Of a stretch of 64,000 nt of DNA, positions 29,203 through 36,966 are shown in pieces. Below the pieces are notes generated by a model. That model saw only the letters and a program-made list of their open reading frames with translations. It searched no databases and had not been told where the DNA came from. Numbering within the stretch: position 1 is the first letter of the stretch; each line of letters begins with the position of its first letter. The DNA comes from Peribacillus simplex (lineage in GTDB: Bacteria; Bacillota; Bacilli; Bacillales; DSM-1321): positions 481,455 to 545,454 of the forward strand of contig NZ_LNNH01000012.1 of the NCBI RefSeq assembly GCF_001542915.1, written 5' to 3'. The position numbers and the translations under genes are program-made.

Positions 29203-30327
29203 TTAAGAAAAAAGTGGCTGTATTGCACGATCCAATCGAAAAGCGGACCATTGAGGTTTTTTCTTCTTTTCTACCATATCCGCCATAAGCACACCTGTAA
29301 TTGGAGAAAGCAGGATGCCATTCCTGTAGTGCCCCGTTGCAATGAAAAGTCCATTGCATGCTGGATGTTCACCAAAGTATGGCAGACCGTCCCCTGTTTG
29401 GGGCCGTATACCTGCCCATGTCTTTTCCAATTCGGTTTCTTTAATGGCAGGAAGCAATTGCGTTGCTCTTTCCATTAAAGTTGAAATTCCTTCGAGACTT
29501 ACCTTTTGATCGAAAGTATTCGCTTTAACCGTTGCCCCGACAATGATTCTCCCGCCAACCTTTGGTACAAGATAGCAACCATCCGAAAAAATCGTTCTTT
29601 CAAGCAATGGTGAATTCGTCAGAACGGAAAAGCATTCTCCCTTTACCGGATAGGTGTCGAGGGTAACCCCTAATTTCTCAAGGAGGAATGCGCTCCAAGC
29701 CCCACTTGCTACAATGACATTTTCACATGAAAATTCTCCTATATTCGTGACAACGCCTTTTACTGCTCCGTCCTTTGTACATAAATCTGAGACATGTACA
29801 AATTCCTTTATATCCACACCTAGGGCAGCTGCGGATTTAGTGAAAGCGAGTGACAGTCTGGTGGCTGAAACTTGTCCATCTTTCGGAATATACATGGCTC
29901 CTTTAAGCTCATCCGAAAGAAGCGGTTCCGCTTTCCTTGCTTCGGCAGTCGATAACCATTGGGCCTCAAGGCCGGCAGCTTGCTGGGTTTTGATTATGTT
30001 CTTCAACTTGGCTGCCCCATCATTCGTTAATGCCACCTTGAACATCCCTTTGTTCACCAATTCAATGTCAATTCCGCTTGTGTCTTTCAATTCTTCGGCC
30101 AGTTCCGGAAACATCTCCCTGCTTTCGGTTGCCAATCTAAAAAGTGGCTGATCGACATCTAACTCGGATTGCGCTCCTAACATCCCTGCTGCAGCACTGG
30201 ATGCTTTACTGGCAAGTCTATCTTTTTCCAATAACAGGACTTTTTTACCTCGTTTGGCTAATTGAAAAGCAATCGACCCACCTATCACTCCTCCCCCAAC
30301 AATGATTGCATCATATATGGAATTCAT
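29203..30327 (-). CDS. thiO: Glycine oxidase
   Basis: A 374-residue FAD-dependent amine oxidase that makes dehydroglycine (iminoglycine) from glycine for ThiG. IIVGGGVIGGSIAFQLAKRG is the FAD loop, ASSAAAGMLGAQSE the flavin-contact stretch and HYRNGILLSPITG the C-terminal signature. The ATG at 30327 follows AAGGAG; the frame extends 35 codons upstream into tenI. Confidence 0.95.
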   Translation of the reverse strand: MNSIYDAIIVGGGVIGGSIAFQLAKRGKKVLLLEKDRLASKASSAAAGMLGAQSELDVDQPLFRLATESREMFPELAEELKDTSGIDIELVNKGMFKVALTNDGAAKLKNIIKTQQAAGLEAQWLSTAEARKAEPLLSDELKGAMYIPKDGQVSATRLSLAFTKSAAALGVDIKEFVHVSDLCTKDGAVKGVVTNIGEFSCENVIVASGAWSAFLLEKLGVTLDTYPVKGECFSVLTNSPLLERTIFSDGCYLVPKVGGRIIVGATVKANTFDQKVSLEGISTLMERATQLLPAIKETELEKTWAGIRPQTGDGLPYFGEHPACNGLFIATGHYRNGILLSPITGVLMADMVEKKKKPQWSAFRLDRAIQPLFS

Positions 30328-30328
30328 C

Positions 30329-30940
30329 TTATATCTCCTTTCCCAAAGACTTCGAATATTCTTTAACGGCTTTAATCGGATCTTTAGCTTCAAGCACACC
30401 TGACATGACTGCAATTCCTCGTGCCCCTGCATCCAGGACGACTTGACAATTGGATGGTGTTATTCCTCCTATCGCAATAATCGGAAGATTGACACTTCTT
30501 GTGATTGCATGAAGTTCCTCAATTCCCTTAGGAGGAAGACCGCGTTTCGAATCCGTTTCAAAAACATGTCCGTAAATCCCGTAATGGGCCCCTTTACTGA
30601 AAGCGGCTTTCGCTTCAGCCATGGAATGAATCGAACAGCCAACACTCATCCCTGGAAATGCTGCTTGTACGACCCCTGCATCTAAACTATGAAAAGCCAA
30701 TTGCACACCAAAGACCTTGTGTACCCATGCTACATCCACCCGGTCATTAATGATGATCTTAGAAAGCGGAATCTTTTTATCATGTAAAAGGGTCACTGCT
30801 CGATAAAGTTCCGAGGCGCTACTTTGCTTTTCTCTGAAATAAAAGTAATCAACATGTTCCTGTATATGCGAAGCGATCTCTATGAACTTTTCTATTGGCT
30901 GTTTCCCGGTAGAAATAATATGCAATTGTTGTGCATTCAT
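30329..30940 (-). CDS. tenI: Thiazole tautomerase TenI
   Basis: A 203-residue ThiE-like TIM barrel that aromatises the thiazole phosphate tautomer. YFYFREKQSSASELY, IIINDRVDVAWVHKVFGVQL and IIAIGGITPSN resemble ThiE. It lacks the full ThiE pyrophosphate site (KTRGLPPKG-like SKRGLPPKGIEELH is present). Position beside thiO supports TenI as in B. subtilis. Confidence 0.88.
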   Translation of the reverse strand: MNAQQLHIISTGKQPIEKFIEIASHIQEHVDYFYFREKQSSASELYRAVTLLHDKKIPLSKIIINDRVDVAWVHKVFGVQLAFHSLDAGVVQAAFPGMSVGCSIHSMAEAKAAFSKGAHYGIYGHVFETDSKRGLPPKGIEELHAITRSVNLPIIAIGGITPSNCQVVLDAGARGIAVMSGVLEAKDPIKAVKEYSKSLGKEI

Positions 30941-30974
30941 ACGAAGAACCCCTTACCTGTATATACTCATAAAA

Positions 30975-31751
30975 TTAAATCGATACTAACGGGAATTGAA
31001 TCGATAGATAAAAACCGGCCAACAGCAGGATGATGAAATATAAGATGAATCCTTGGTCGTATTTTGAAAACCCGAAGTCATAATAATATGTTCGATCCCT
31101 CGTATCTGTAAATCGCTTCGCCTCCATTGCAACGGCGATTCTGTGAGCTCTTCTAATGCTTCCGGATAACAGCGGAATGGAATAGGCTTTCATTTTGAAA
31201 TAGATCGATTTAACTCCTGTTCCTCTTTCAAAACCGCGTACCTTCATCGCGTTTCGTATCGTTTGAAACTCCTGCATCATGATCGGAATAAGCCTTAATG
31301 CAGCCATGAAACTATAAGCATATTTTGGTTTAAGCTTAACTTGCTGCATTAACGAATAAAACAAGTTCACAGGTCGCGTCGTTAAGGAAAACGTTAAACC
31401 GAGTGCTGCAAAAAGCAAAGCTCGAAAGCCTACAAGTAATCCTCTCATGAAACTTTCTTCTGTAATTGATATAAGGCCCCATTCAAACCAAAGTGTCTTC
31501 CCTTTACCAAAAAAAATCATCGCTAGAGAAGTGGATATGAAAATGAAACCAAAAGGGATAGACAAGAGTATGATACGTTTTATCGAATGCCCGGTAAAAC
31601 ACAAAAATATGAGTAAAACACCCATGGTGACATTGATCATATAATTCAGATCATCGATGAATAATGCCACTATGCATAACACCATCAATACGAAAAGTTT
31701 AAGACTTGGATTAATCTTATAGAGCCATGTTTCTGCATTTGTAACGGTCAT
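30975..31751 (-). CDS. ykoC: ECF transporter T component YkoC
   Basis: The membrane T subunit of an energy-coupling-factor transporter, 258 residues with about five membrane segments. The coupling motifs are AALRLIPIMMQEFQTIRNAM and GSIRRAHRIAVAMEAKRF (both with the A-R-G-like helix pattern). It abuts ykoD. With ykoD and ykoE it forms a thiamin-precursor (hydroxymethylpyrimidine) uptake system. Confidence 0.9.
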   Translation of the reverse strand: MTVTNAETWLYKINPSLKLFVLMVLCIVALFIDDLNYMINVTMGVLLIFLCFTGHSIKRIILLSIPFGFIFISTSLAMIFFGKGKTLWFEWGLISITEESFMRGLLVGFRALLFAALGLTFSLTTRPVNLFYSLMQQVKLKPKYAYSFMAALRLIPIMMQEFQTIRNAMKVRGFERGTGVKSIYFKMKAYSIPLLSGSIRRAHRIAVAMEAKRFTDTRDRTYYYDFGFSKYDQGFILYFIILLLAGFYLSIQFPLVSI

Positions 31752-33230
31752 CTACATGACACTCCTTTTATATTGAGAAACTTCGGTTTCCATACATCCT
31801 GGCTGGATGACTTTTTCATCACTTATTACGTTCCCATCCTGAACCGTCAAGATCCTCGTTGCGAAGTTTTTTGAAATATGATCGTCATGCGTAACCATGA
31901 TTACGGTTACGCCGCGGCTTCGATATACCTCAAGCCATTCCAGTAGAGCAAAGGTATTCTTCGAATCTTGACCAAAGGTAGGCTCATCCAAGAGAATGAT
32001 TTTCTTGTCTTTAACGATTGAAGCGGCTACACTTAAGCGACGTTTTTGACCCATTGATAATTGAAATGGATGTTTATCCCGATGTGCCTCAAGGCGGAAC
32101 ACTTTAAGCAATGAACGGACTCTCTCATCTATTTCTTGTTGCGGCCTTTTATCTATCCGCAATGAATAAGCAATTTCTTCATATACCGTATTTGCAACGA
32201 ACTGAAACTCAGGATTTTGAAACACAAACGTCATATGATCAATTGGGTTTTTCACTCTTTTAATGGAGGTCCCCATTAAATCATAGATACCACTCGTTTT
32301 AATGAATTGCATCAGTGCATGCAAAAGAGTACTCTTACCCGCTCCATTTTCTCCCCTGATTACAATCCATTCCCCTGAAGTGACCTCGAGCTCATCAACC
32401 TTGATTTTCTCTTCTTTATTCCGAAAACCGCTAAAATCTCGGACTTGCATAAGAGGAACATCATCCGTGAGTGGTTGTTTACGAACAGGTGCATGATTCT
32501 TAACATACTCATCCCAAACACCAGGGAACCATATCCCATGTTCTTTCATTTCATTTTTATACCGTGAAAGAATGGTGTCTTTTGGGCCATCAGCAATAAT
32601 TTGACCTTCATCATTAAAAAGCACGATTCGATCAATGAATTCTAAAACATGGTCAATTTTATGTTCCACTACAATAACCGTTTTACCTCTACCGACTTCC
32701 TTCAATAATTCCCACATTTCTTTTGTTCCTTCCGGATCGAGCATGGCAGTCGGTTCATCTAAAAACAGAACTTCTGGTTCAAGGGCCAGTACTGAAGCGA
32801 TTGCCAGACGCTGTTTCATGCCGCCTGATAATGTATCAATACTTGTATGAATAGCTCTTAAGTTCAATCCAACTTGATGAAGGTGATGTTGGATCTTCTC
32901 TTTCATTTCTTGCTTAGGGACGGAAAGATTCTCGAGAACGAAAGCAACTTCCTCATCGGCAAATGGCATGCAAAACTGACTATCAGGATCTTGAAAAACA
33001 TATCCCCATGAGGAAGGACACTTCAATTTTCCCGCTTTCAACGGCACTTCAATGGAATTCGGAATCAATCCACTTAACACTTGTAAAAGGGTCGACTTTC
33101 CACATCCTGATGGTCCCAACAATAACACTTTTTCACCTTTCCCAAATGAGATCGATAGATCCTTGAAGATCATGGACTCATCACCAGGAAATTTCATTCT
33201 TAACTTCTCAACAGAAACGATTTGTTCCAT
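31752..33230 (-). CDS. ykoD: ECF transporter ATPase YkoD (two ABC domains)
   Basis: A tandem ABC ATPase. Domain 1 has Walker A GPSGCGKST, signature LSGGMKQRL and Walker B VLFLDEPTAMLDPEG. Domain 2 has GENGAGKST, LSMGQKRRLS and ILLDEPTFGQDSKN. The ATG at 33230, nine bases after AGAGG, gives 492 residues; frames from 33239 are possible. It powers the YkoC/YkoE pair. The partner ykoF of B. subtilis is not in this cluster. Confidence 0.93.
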   Translation of the reverse strand: MEQIVSVEKLRMKFPGDESMIFKDLSISFGKGEKVLLLGPSGCGKSTLLQVLSGLIPNSIEVPLKAGKLKCPSSWGYVFQDPDSQFCMPFADEEVAFVLENLSVPKQEMKEKIQHHLHQVGLNLRAIHTSIDTLSGGMKQRLAIASVLALEPEVLFLDEPTAMLDPEGTKEMWELLKEVGRGKTVIVVEHKIDHVLEFIDRIVLFNDEGQIIADGPKDTILSRYKNEMKEHGIWFPGVWDEYVKNHAPVRKQPLTDDVPLMQVRDFSGFRNKEEKIKVDELEVTSGEWIVIRGENGAGKSTLLHALMQFIKTSGIYDLMGTSIKRVKNPIDHMTFVFQNPEFQFVANTVYEEIAYSLRIDKRPQQEIDERVRSLLKVFRLEAHRDKHPFQLSMGQKRRLSVAASIVKDKKIILLDEPTFGQDSKNTFALLEWLEVYRSRGVTVIMVTHDDHISKNFATRILTVQDGNVISDEKVIQPGCMETEVSQYKRSVM

Positions 33231-33242
33231 ACACATCAACCT

Positions 33243-33827
33243 CTACTTTTGATCCAGCTCTGCATAATCTTTACTAGAAACTGGACGTACAAGATTCGTT
33301 ACCCCTGTTGTTTCTAAAACCTTAACTAAGTAGTAAGCAGTCACACCGGCAAAGAAAACGGAACCTATGAACCTCGCTATCATGAATAACGATAGATTCC
33401 AGGTAGAGAGCGCTCCAATTTCCCCATATGCAAAATCCATGAAGACTGAACCCAAACAAGAAGCGATCGCCGCTAATACAGCCACTGACATATTGAATTT
33501 TTTATATCTGAACACCATGAACACCAGCTCCGCGAACAACCCTTGCACGACCCCATATAAGAGGACGGTCAGCCCCCATGGCGAACCTAGAAAGAATTCA
33601 CCGGAAGCTGCAGCTATCTCCGCCAGAAGTGCCACACCCGGTTTCCGTAAAATTAAAAAGGCTACGGGACCAGCAATAAACCACATTCCATAAATAAGTT
33701 GATCTACATGTAACCCCAATGGTTTAGCGAAATAATAAATCGAACCCCAGAGGATATAGATGATCCCAAATGCTACAGCAATCACGATCGTGACTAAAAC
33801 ATCCGTTAATTTCAACCCTTTTTTCAT
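33243..33827 (-). CDS. ykoE: ECF substrate-binding component YkoE
   Basis: A 194-residue integral membrane S component with about six segments. FGIIYILWGSIYYFAKPLG, VDQLIYGMWFIAGPVAF and ASGEFFLGSPWGLTVLLYG are YkoE hallmarks. The predicted ligand is hydroxymethylpyrimidine or a related thiamin fragment, supported by the TPP riboswitch. Next to tenA. Confidence 0.92.
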   Translation of the reverse strand: MKKGLKLTDVLVTIVIAVAFGIIYILWGSIYYFAKPLGLHVDQLIYGMWFIAGPVAFLILRKPGVALLAEIAAASGEFFLGSPWGLTVLLYGVVQGLFAELVFMVFRYKKFNMSVAVLAAIASCLGSVFMDFAYGEIGALSTWNLSLFMIARFIGSVFFAGVTAYYLVKVLETTGVTNLVRPVSSKDYAELDQK

Positions 33828-33842
33828 GGTTATTAATCTCCT

Positions 33843-34526
33843 TTACACTTCTAGTGTTTCCTTATGCACCGGCCATGTTTCCAAATCGTAAGCCATTTCC
33901 CAAAATGAATATTCATACTGGCTGCTAAGGATAAAATGCTCTTTCATCCGTTCTCTATCTGCATCCGTTACTTTTTCAGCAATCTCATCAAGCCTCGCAA
34001 TTTGTTCTTCCACCAAGGTGCGGAACCACTCTCCACCGTACGCCGCTATCCATTCTTGATAAATCGGCTCATCGGGTATGCACCCCTGCAGCTTTTCACC
34101 TATTTCATAATACAGCCAATAACACGGCAGGATCGCTGCAATAACATCTCCTAAATGTCCCGAATAAGCCGCACGATACATATGGGAAGTATAGGCATAA
34201 GCAGTCGGTGCAGGCTTGAAATCATCCCTTTCTTCTTTTGTGATTCCTAATCTCTCAGAAAAATTCTCATGAAGCTTCAACTCCGCTTCATATGTACCTT
34301 GTGCATGGCCGGCAAGCCTGCTGGTTGTATGTAAATCTGGAGCTTTGACTGCCCCTAATGCTTGAACTCTAGCAAAATGTGATAAATAATAAGCATCTTG
34401 CAAAACATAAAAACGAAAACATTCCAAACGTAATGTACCATCACCTATTCCTTTAACAAATGGGTGATTAAAACTCGCTTCCCAAATATGATCCACTTCC
34501 TGCCGAATTTCCTCTGAAAACTTCAT
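33843..34526 (-). CDS. tenA: Aminopyrimidine aminohydrolase TenA
   Basis: A thiaminase II-family enzyme that salvages base-degraded thiamin to hydroxymethylpyrimidine. FRFYVLQDAYYLSHFARVQA, YTSHMYRAAYSG, ILPCYWLYYEIGEKL (with the nucleophilic Cys) and YGGEWF are clear. Three ATG codons follow GGAGGAA; the third (34526) has the best spacing and gives MKFSEEIRQ, as in B. subtilis. First gene of the riboswitch-controlled operon. Confidence 0.94.
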   Translation of the reverse strand: MKFSEEIRQEVDHIWEASFNHPFVKGIGDGTLRLECFRFYVLQDAYYLSHFARVQALGAVKAPDLHTTSRLAGHAQGTYEAELKLHENFSERLGITKEERDDFKPAPTAYAYTSHMYRAAYSGHLGDVIAAILPCYWLYYEIGEKLQGCIPDEPIYQEWIAAYGGEWFRTLVEEQIARLDEIAEKVTDADRERMKEHFILSSQYEYSFWEMAYDLETWPVHKETLEV

Positions 34527-34593
34527 CATCATTTCCTCCAAATTTTTATTTTTTTAAAGACTGAACCGTGAAAGAACCTCCTTTTTTTTGGCA

Positions 34594-34630
34594 AATAAAA
34601 AACCACTTTCTTTGACGTAAGAAAGTGGTT
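34594..34630 (-). terminator. Terminator of the TPP riboswitch leader
   Basis: AACCACTTTC, a ten-base loop and GAAAGTGGTT with a T run on the minus strand, between riboswitch and tenA. This is the expression platform. Confidence 0.85.
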
Positions 34631-34666
34631 GTACTTGAAATAATACAAAAACGTATTGTTCCAGCC

Positions 34667-34778
34667 CCCACTTCCCTACGCTGGTATAAACCAGATCAGG
34701 TTCTAAGGGTCTTAAAGTCATACTTTAATCTCAGCTTCTCAGGTAAAATAGCTTTTACCAATAAAGCACCCCTAGTGG
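34667..34778 (-). ncRNA. TPP riboswitch (THI element)
   Basis: On the minus strand the conserved blocks appear in order: GGGGTGC, CTGAGA, ACCCTTAGAACCTGATCTGG and CCAGCGTAGGGAA. They form the three-way TPP aptamer. A terminator follows, so thiamin pyrophosphate should switch off tenA-ykoEDC-tenI-thiOSGF. Confidence 0.96.
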
Positions 34779-34927
34779 TACAAATTGTATATATCATGCA
34801 GTTGCCTTTATATTAACACGATAAATTAAATTGTCAAACAGATTAGAAAAGTTTTCTGGCCGATACCTTATAAGGTTGGATTGCTAGTTTGCCAAGGTTG
34901 GCGGATTACTCGTCAATTTGGACTATT

Positions 34928-35023
34928 ATGGCACTTAAAGATATTTTTGTTTATTCAATGATTTTTGGAGCTGGTTTAGCGATAGTATCTTTATTAGCTG
35001 CTGGGTGTATTTGCACCATCTAA
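34928..35023 (+). CDS. Possible 31-residue hydrophobic peptide
   Basis: ATG at 34928 opens MALKDIFVYSMIFGAGLAIV then SLLAAGCICTI. The peptide is a single membrane helix with two Cys at the end. No clear ribosome binding site is seen and I know no homologue, so it may be chance. The rest of 34800-35260 shows no gene. Confidence 0.2.
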   Translation: MALKDIFVYSMIFGAGLAIVSLLAAGCICTI

Positions 35024-35266
35024 CTTTAATCAATATTTTTGATATGATTATCTTTCCAAAGCTTCATTTTTTCATGACACGATTTTTGTAGTTTCTTCTT
35101 AAATCAATCTGTGTATCAATCATTTCCTCGGTGGTGGCCGTTTTTGTCAATTTCCTTGATTATCATGAAATAAAGAGGTATGGCAACATCCAGCCTTATT
35201 GCTGATTTTTTTTTAGAGCTCATGGAAAAGGAATCAAAGCGGAAAAGATAGGGCCCCTCCAACAGA

Positions 35267-36304
35267 TCAGCGGCGTGTTGATCTAGGAGGAGCTGTGCTA
35301 CTCCCTACCATAAATGTAACAGGTAGCGAAATTCGCGATTGTTGTTTGAGACGATTTGCATCTTCTATTTGTAAAAAGAGTAAATCTACGGCTTTTTCAC
35401 CTTTTTCCCCTACATCCTGTTTGACTGTTGCTAAAGTCGGCGTCATAAAAGTAGAAAAGTAAGATCCATCAAACCCTACTACAGAATAATCGTCAGGAAT
35501 TTTACAACCTTTTTCGTTCAGGCATTTGTACACCCCTAAGGCGGACACGTCTGAAAAAGAAAGGATGGCAGTGGCATTTGTTTCTGTTATTATCTTTTCA
35601 GTCGCTTCAAAACCGCCTTGAGCGGACGTGTCTGATTCGAATATGAGATTTTGGTCAAAGCTGCGATTTTTCTGAAGCGCAGATCGGTATCCACGAAACC
35701 GCCGTCCGTTCACAGAGTCCGGCTCCAAGTCCCCAGTGATGAGGGCTATGCGCTGATGACCAAGTGATAACAAATGCTCGGTTGCGACGCGTCCGCCGAA
35801 TGCGTCATCAATCCCTACTTGAAAAGGAGCCGACTCATCCAAGTAGCTGTCCAAAAACACAATCGGAAGATCCAGCTCTTTCACTTTTGCTACAACTGGC
35901 GAATCCGATTTCGCACCTACAAGAATCAGTCCATCCAGGTTCCTTTGAGTTATAAAGGTTGTCAGTTCTTCGGGGGATTCGATTCCCTTAAGGACAATAT
36001 CAAATGATTTTTCCCTTGCCTTTGATTCAATCCCTGAGACCAACTCCCAATAAAACGGGTTATTCTTAATCCTACCTTCCGGCTGTAAAAGAGAAACGAC
36101 CACTCCAAATAGGTAGGACTTCCTTGTCCGAAGATTTTTGGCAGCCAGGTTCCCGCTATATTGATAACTGTCGATGACCTCTTTCACACGAAGGGCTGTT
36201 TCCACTGATACCCTGCCCTTGGAATTGATCACGTTTGATACGGTAGCGATGGAAACATTCGCCTTCTCCGCGATGAATTTAATGTTGATATTTTCCTGAA
36301 GCAT
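35267..36304 (-). CDS. LacI-family transcriptional regulator
   Basis: A 345-residue LacI/GalR regulator. The N-terminal HTH is KFIAEKANVSIATVSNVINS with the hinge VKEVIDSYQYSGNLAAKNLR. The periplasmic-binding-like domain follows (LIVGAK-type LILVGAKSDS, GHQRIALITGDLE, SVVGFDGSYFSTFMTPTLAT). GGAGGGG precedes the ATG at 36304. It is the nearest regulator to pulA, whose leader has a LacI-type operator. Control of pulA is inferred. Confidence 0.9.
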   Translation of the reverse strand: MLQENINIKFIAEKANVSIATVSNVINSKGRVSVETALRVKEVIDSYQYSGNLAAKNLRTRKSYLFGVVVSLLQPEGRIKNNPFYWELVSGIESKAREKSFDIVLKGIESPEELTTFITQRNLDGLILVGAKSDSPVVAKVKELDLPIVFLDSYLDESAPFQVGIDDAFGGRVATEHLLSLGHQRIALITGDLEPDSVNGRRFRGYRSALQKNRSFDQNLIFESDTSAQGGFEATEKIITETNATAILSFSDVSALGVYKCLNEKGCKIPDDYSVVGFDGSYFSTFMTPTLATVKQDVGEKGEKAVDLLFLQIEDANRLKQQSRISLPVTFMVGSSTAPPRSTRR

Positions 36305-36372
36305 CTTCCACCCCTCCGACTTATTAATAAACAAATCGTACCATAATTTTCAAAAAAACGCAGGCAGGTATC

Positions 36373-36965
36373 TGATCTGCACCCCAATTGTTAGAAAAAA
36401 ACGTCTATCTATTGGAGGTGCAGTTTCTTTATGGCCAAATTCACACCACAACATTAAATACAAGCTGTACAAAGATATTTTCAAGGTACAGAGAGGGTTA
36501 AAAGGATAGCTAAATCCATTGGTGTATTCTCTGGATTTAATTGGAGAAATCATCGCCTGCAATATCCAATCAAGTCCAATTTAACCTTTAGTCTCCCAGA
36601 TGGTAGACCAGGTCCTTATGCGATTGGAATTGGAAGATTCACGCATCCTTCATTCGGATCAAGTCTGGCATTACCAGATGAAATCAAATTCACATACCTT
36701 GAAGACATACGGGATTACACAATGTATGTCTCGGAAGGGAAATTGTCTCGACATCACTGTGATGGAAAACTTCTTCGGCTTATTAAAATCTGAATTACTT
36801 TATTTACAGAATTTTATGGAGCATTCCAAAGAAAAACTGGAAAATTACATACATTATTACAATCATCAGTGAATTAAAGTGAAATAAAAAGGCATGAGTC
36901 CGGAAGATTTCCGGGTTCATGCCCTCATGGTTGCCTAACTATTCTAACTTTTTGGGTTCATTTCA
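36373..36965 (+). mobile_element. Decayed IS3-family (IS150-like) element
   Basis: A 593-base remnant. Its ends form an imperfect terminal inverted repeat: left TGATCTGCACCCCAATTGTT, right (minus strand) TGAAATGAACCCAAAAAGTT, both followed by AGA; about 17 of 23 positions match. The inside keeps the start of orfA and the end of orfB with a large deletion between. No target duplication is clear. The right end stops one base past the pulA stop codon. Confidence 0.8.
36431..36945 (+). pseudogene. IS3-family transposase fragments
   Basis: From ATG 36431 the orfA start MAKFTPQH is followed by a TAA, then IQAVQRYFQGTERVKRIAKS continues the HTH region. After a deletion, 36600-36872 encodes the end of the DDE domain: ILHSDQVWHYQMKSNSHTLK, CMSRKGNCLDITVMENFFG with the catalytic Glu, and LENYIHYYNHQ. 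TGA and TAA then break IKVK and KGMSPEDFR. It cannot encode an active transposase. Confidence 0.85.
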
Positions 36966-36966
36966 C

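Noticed and set aside
36350-36562. 70-codon minus-strand frame in the IS remnant.
   Set aside because: It runs against the orfA reading direction and has no family resemblance.
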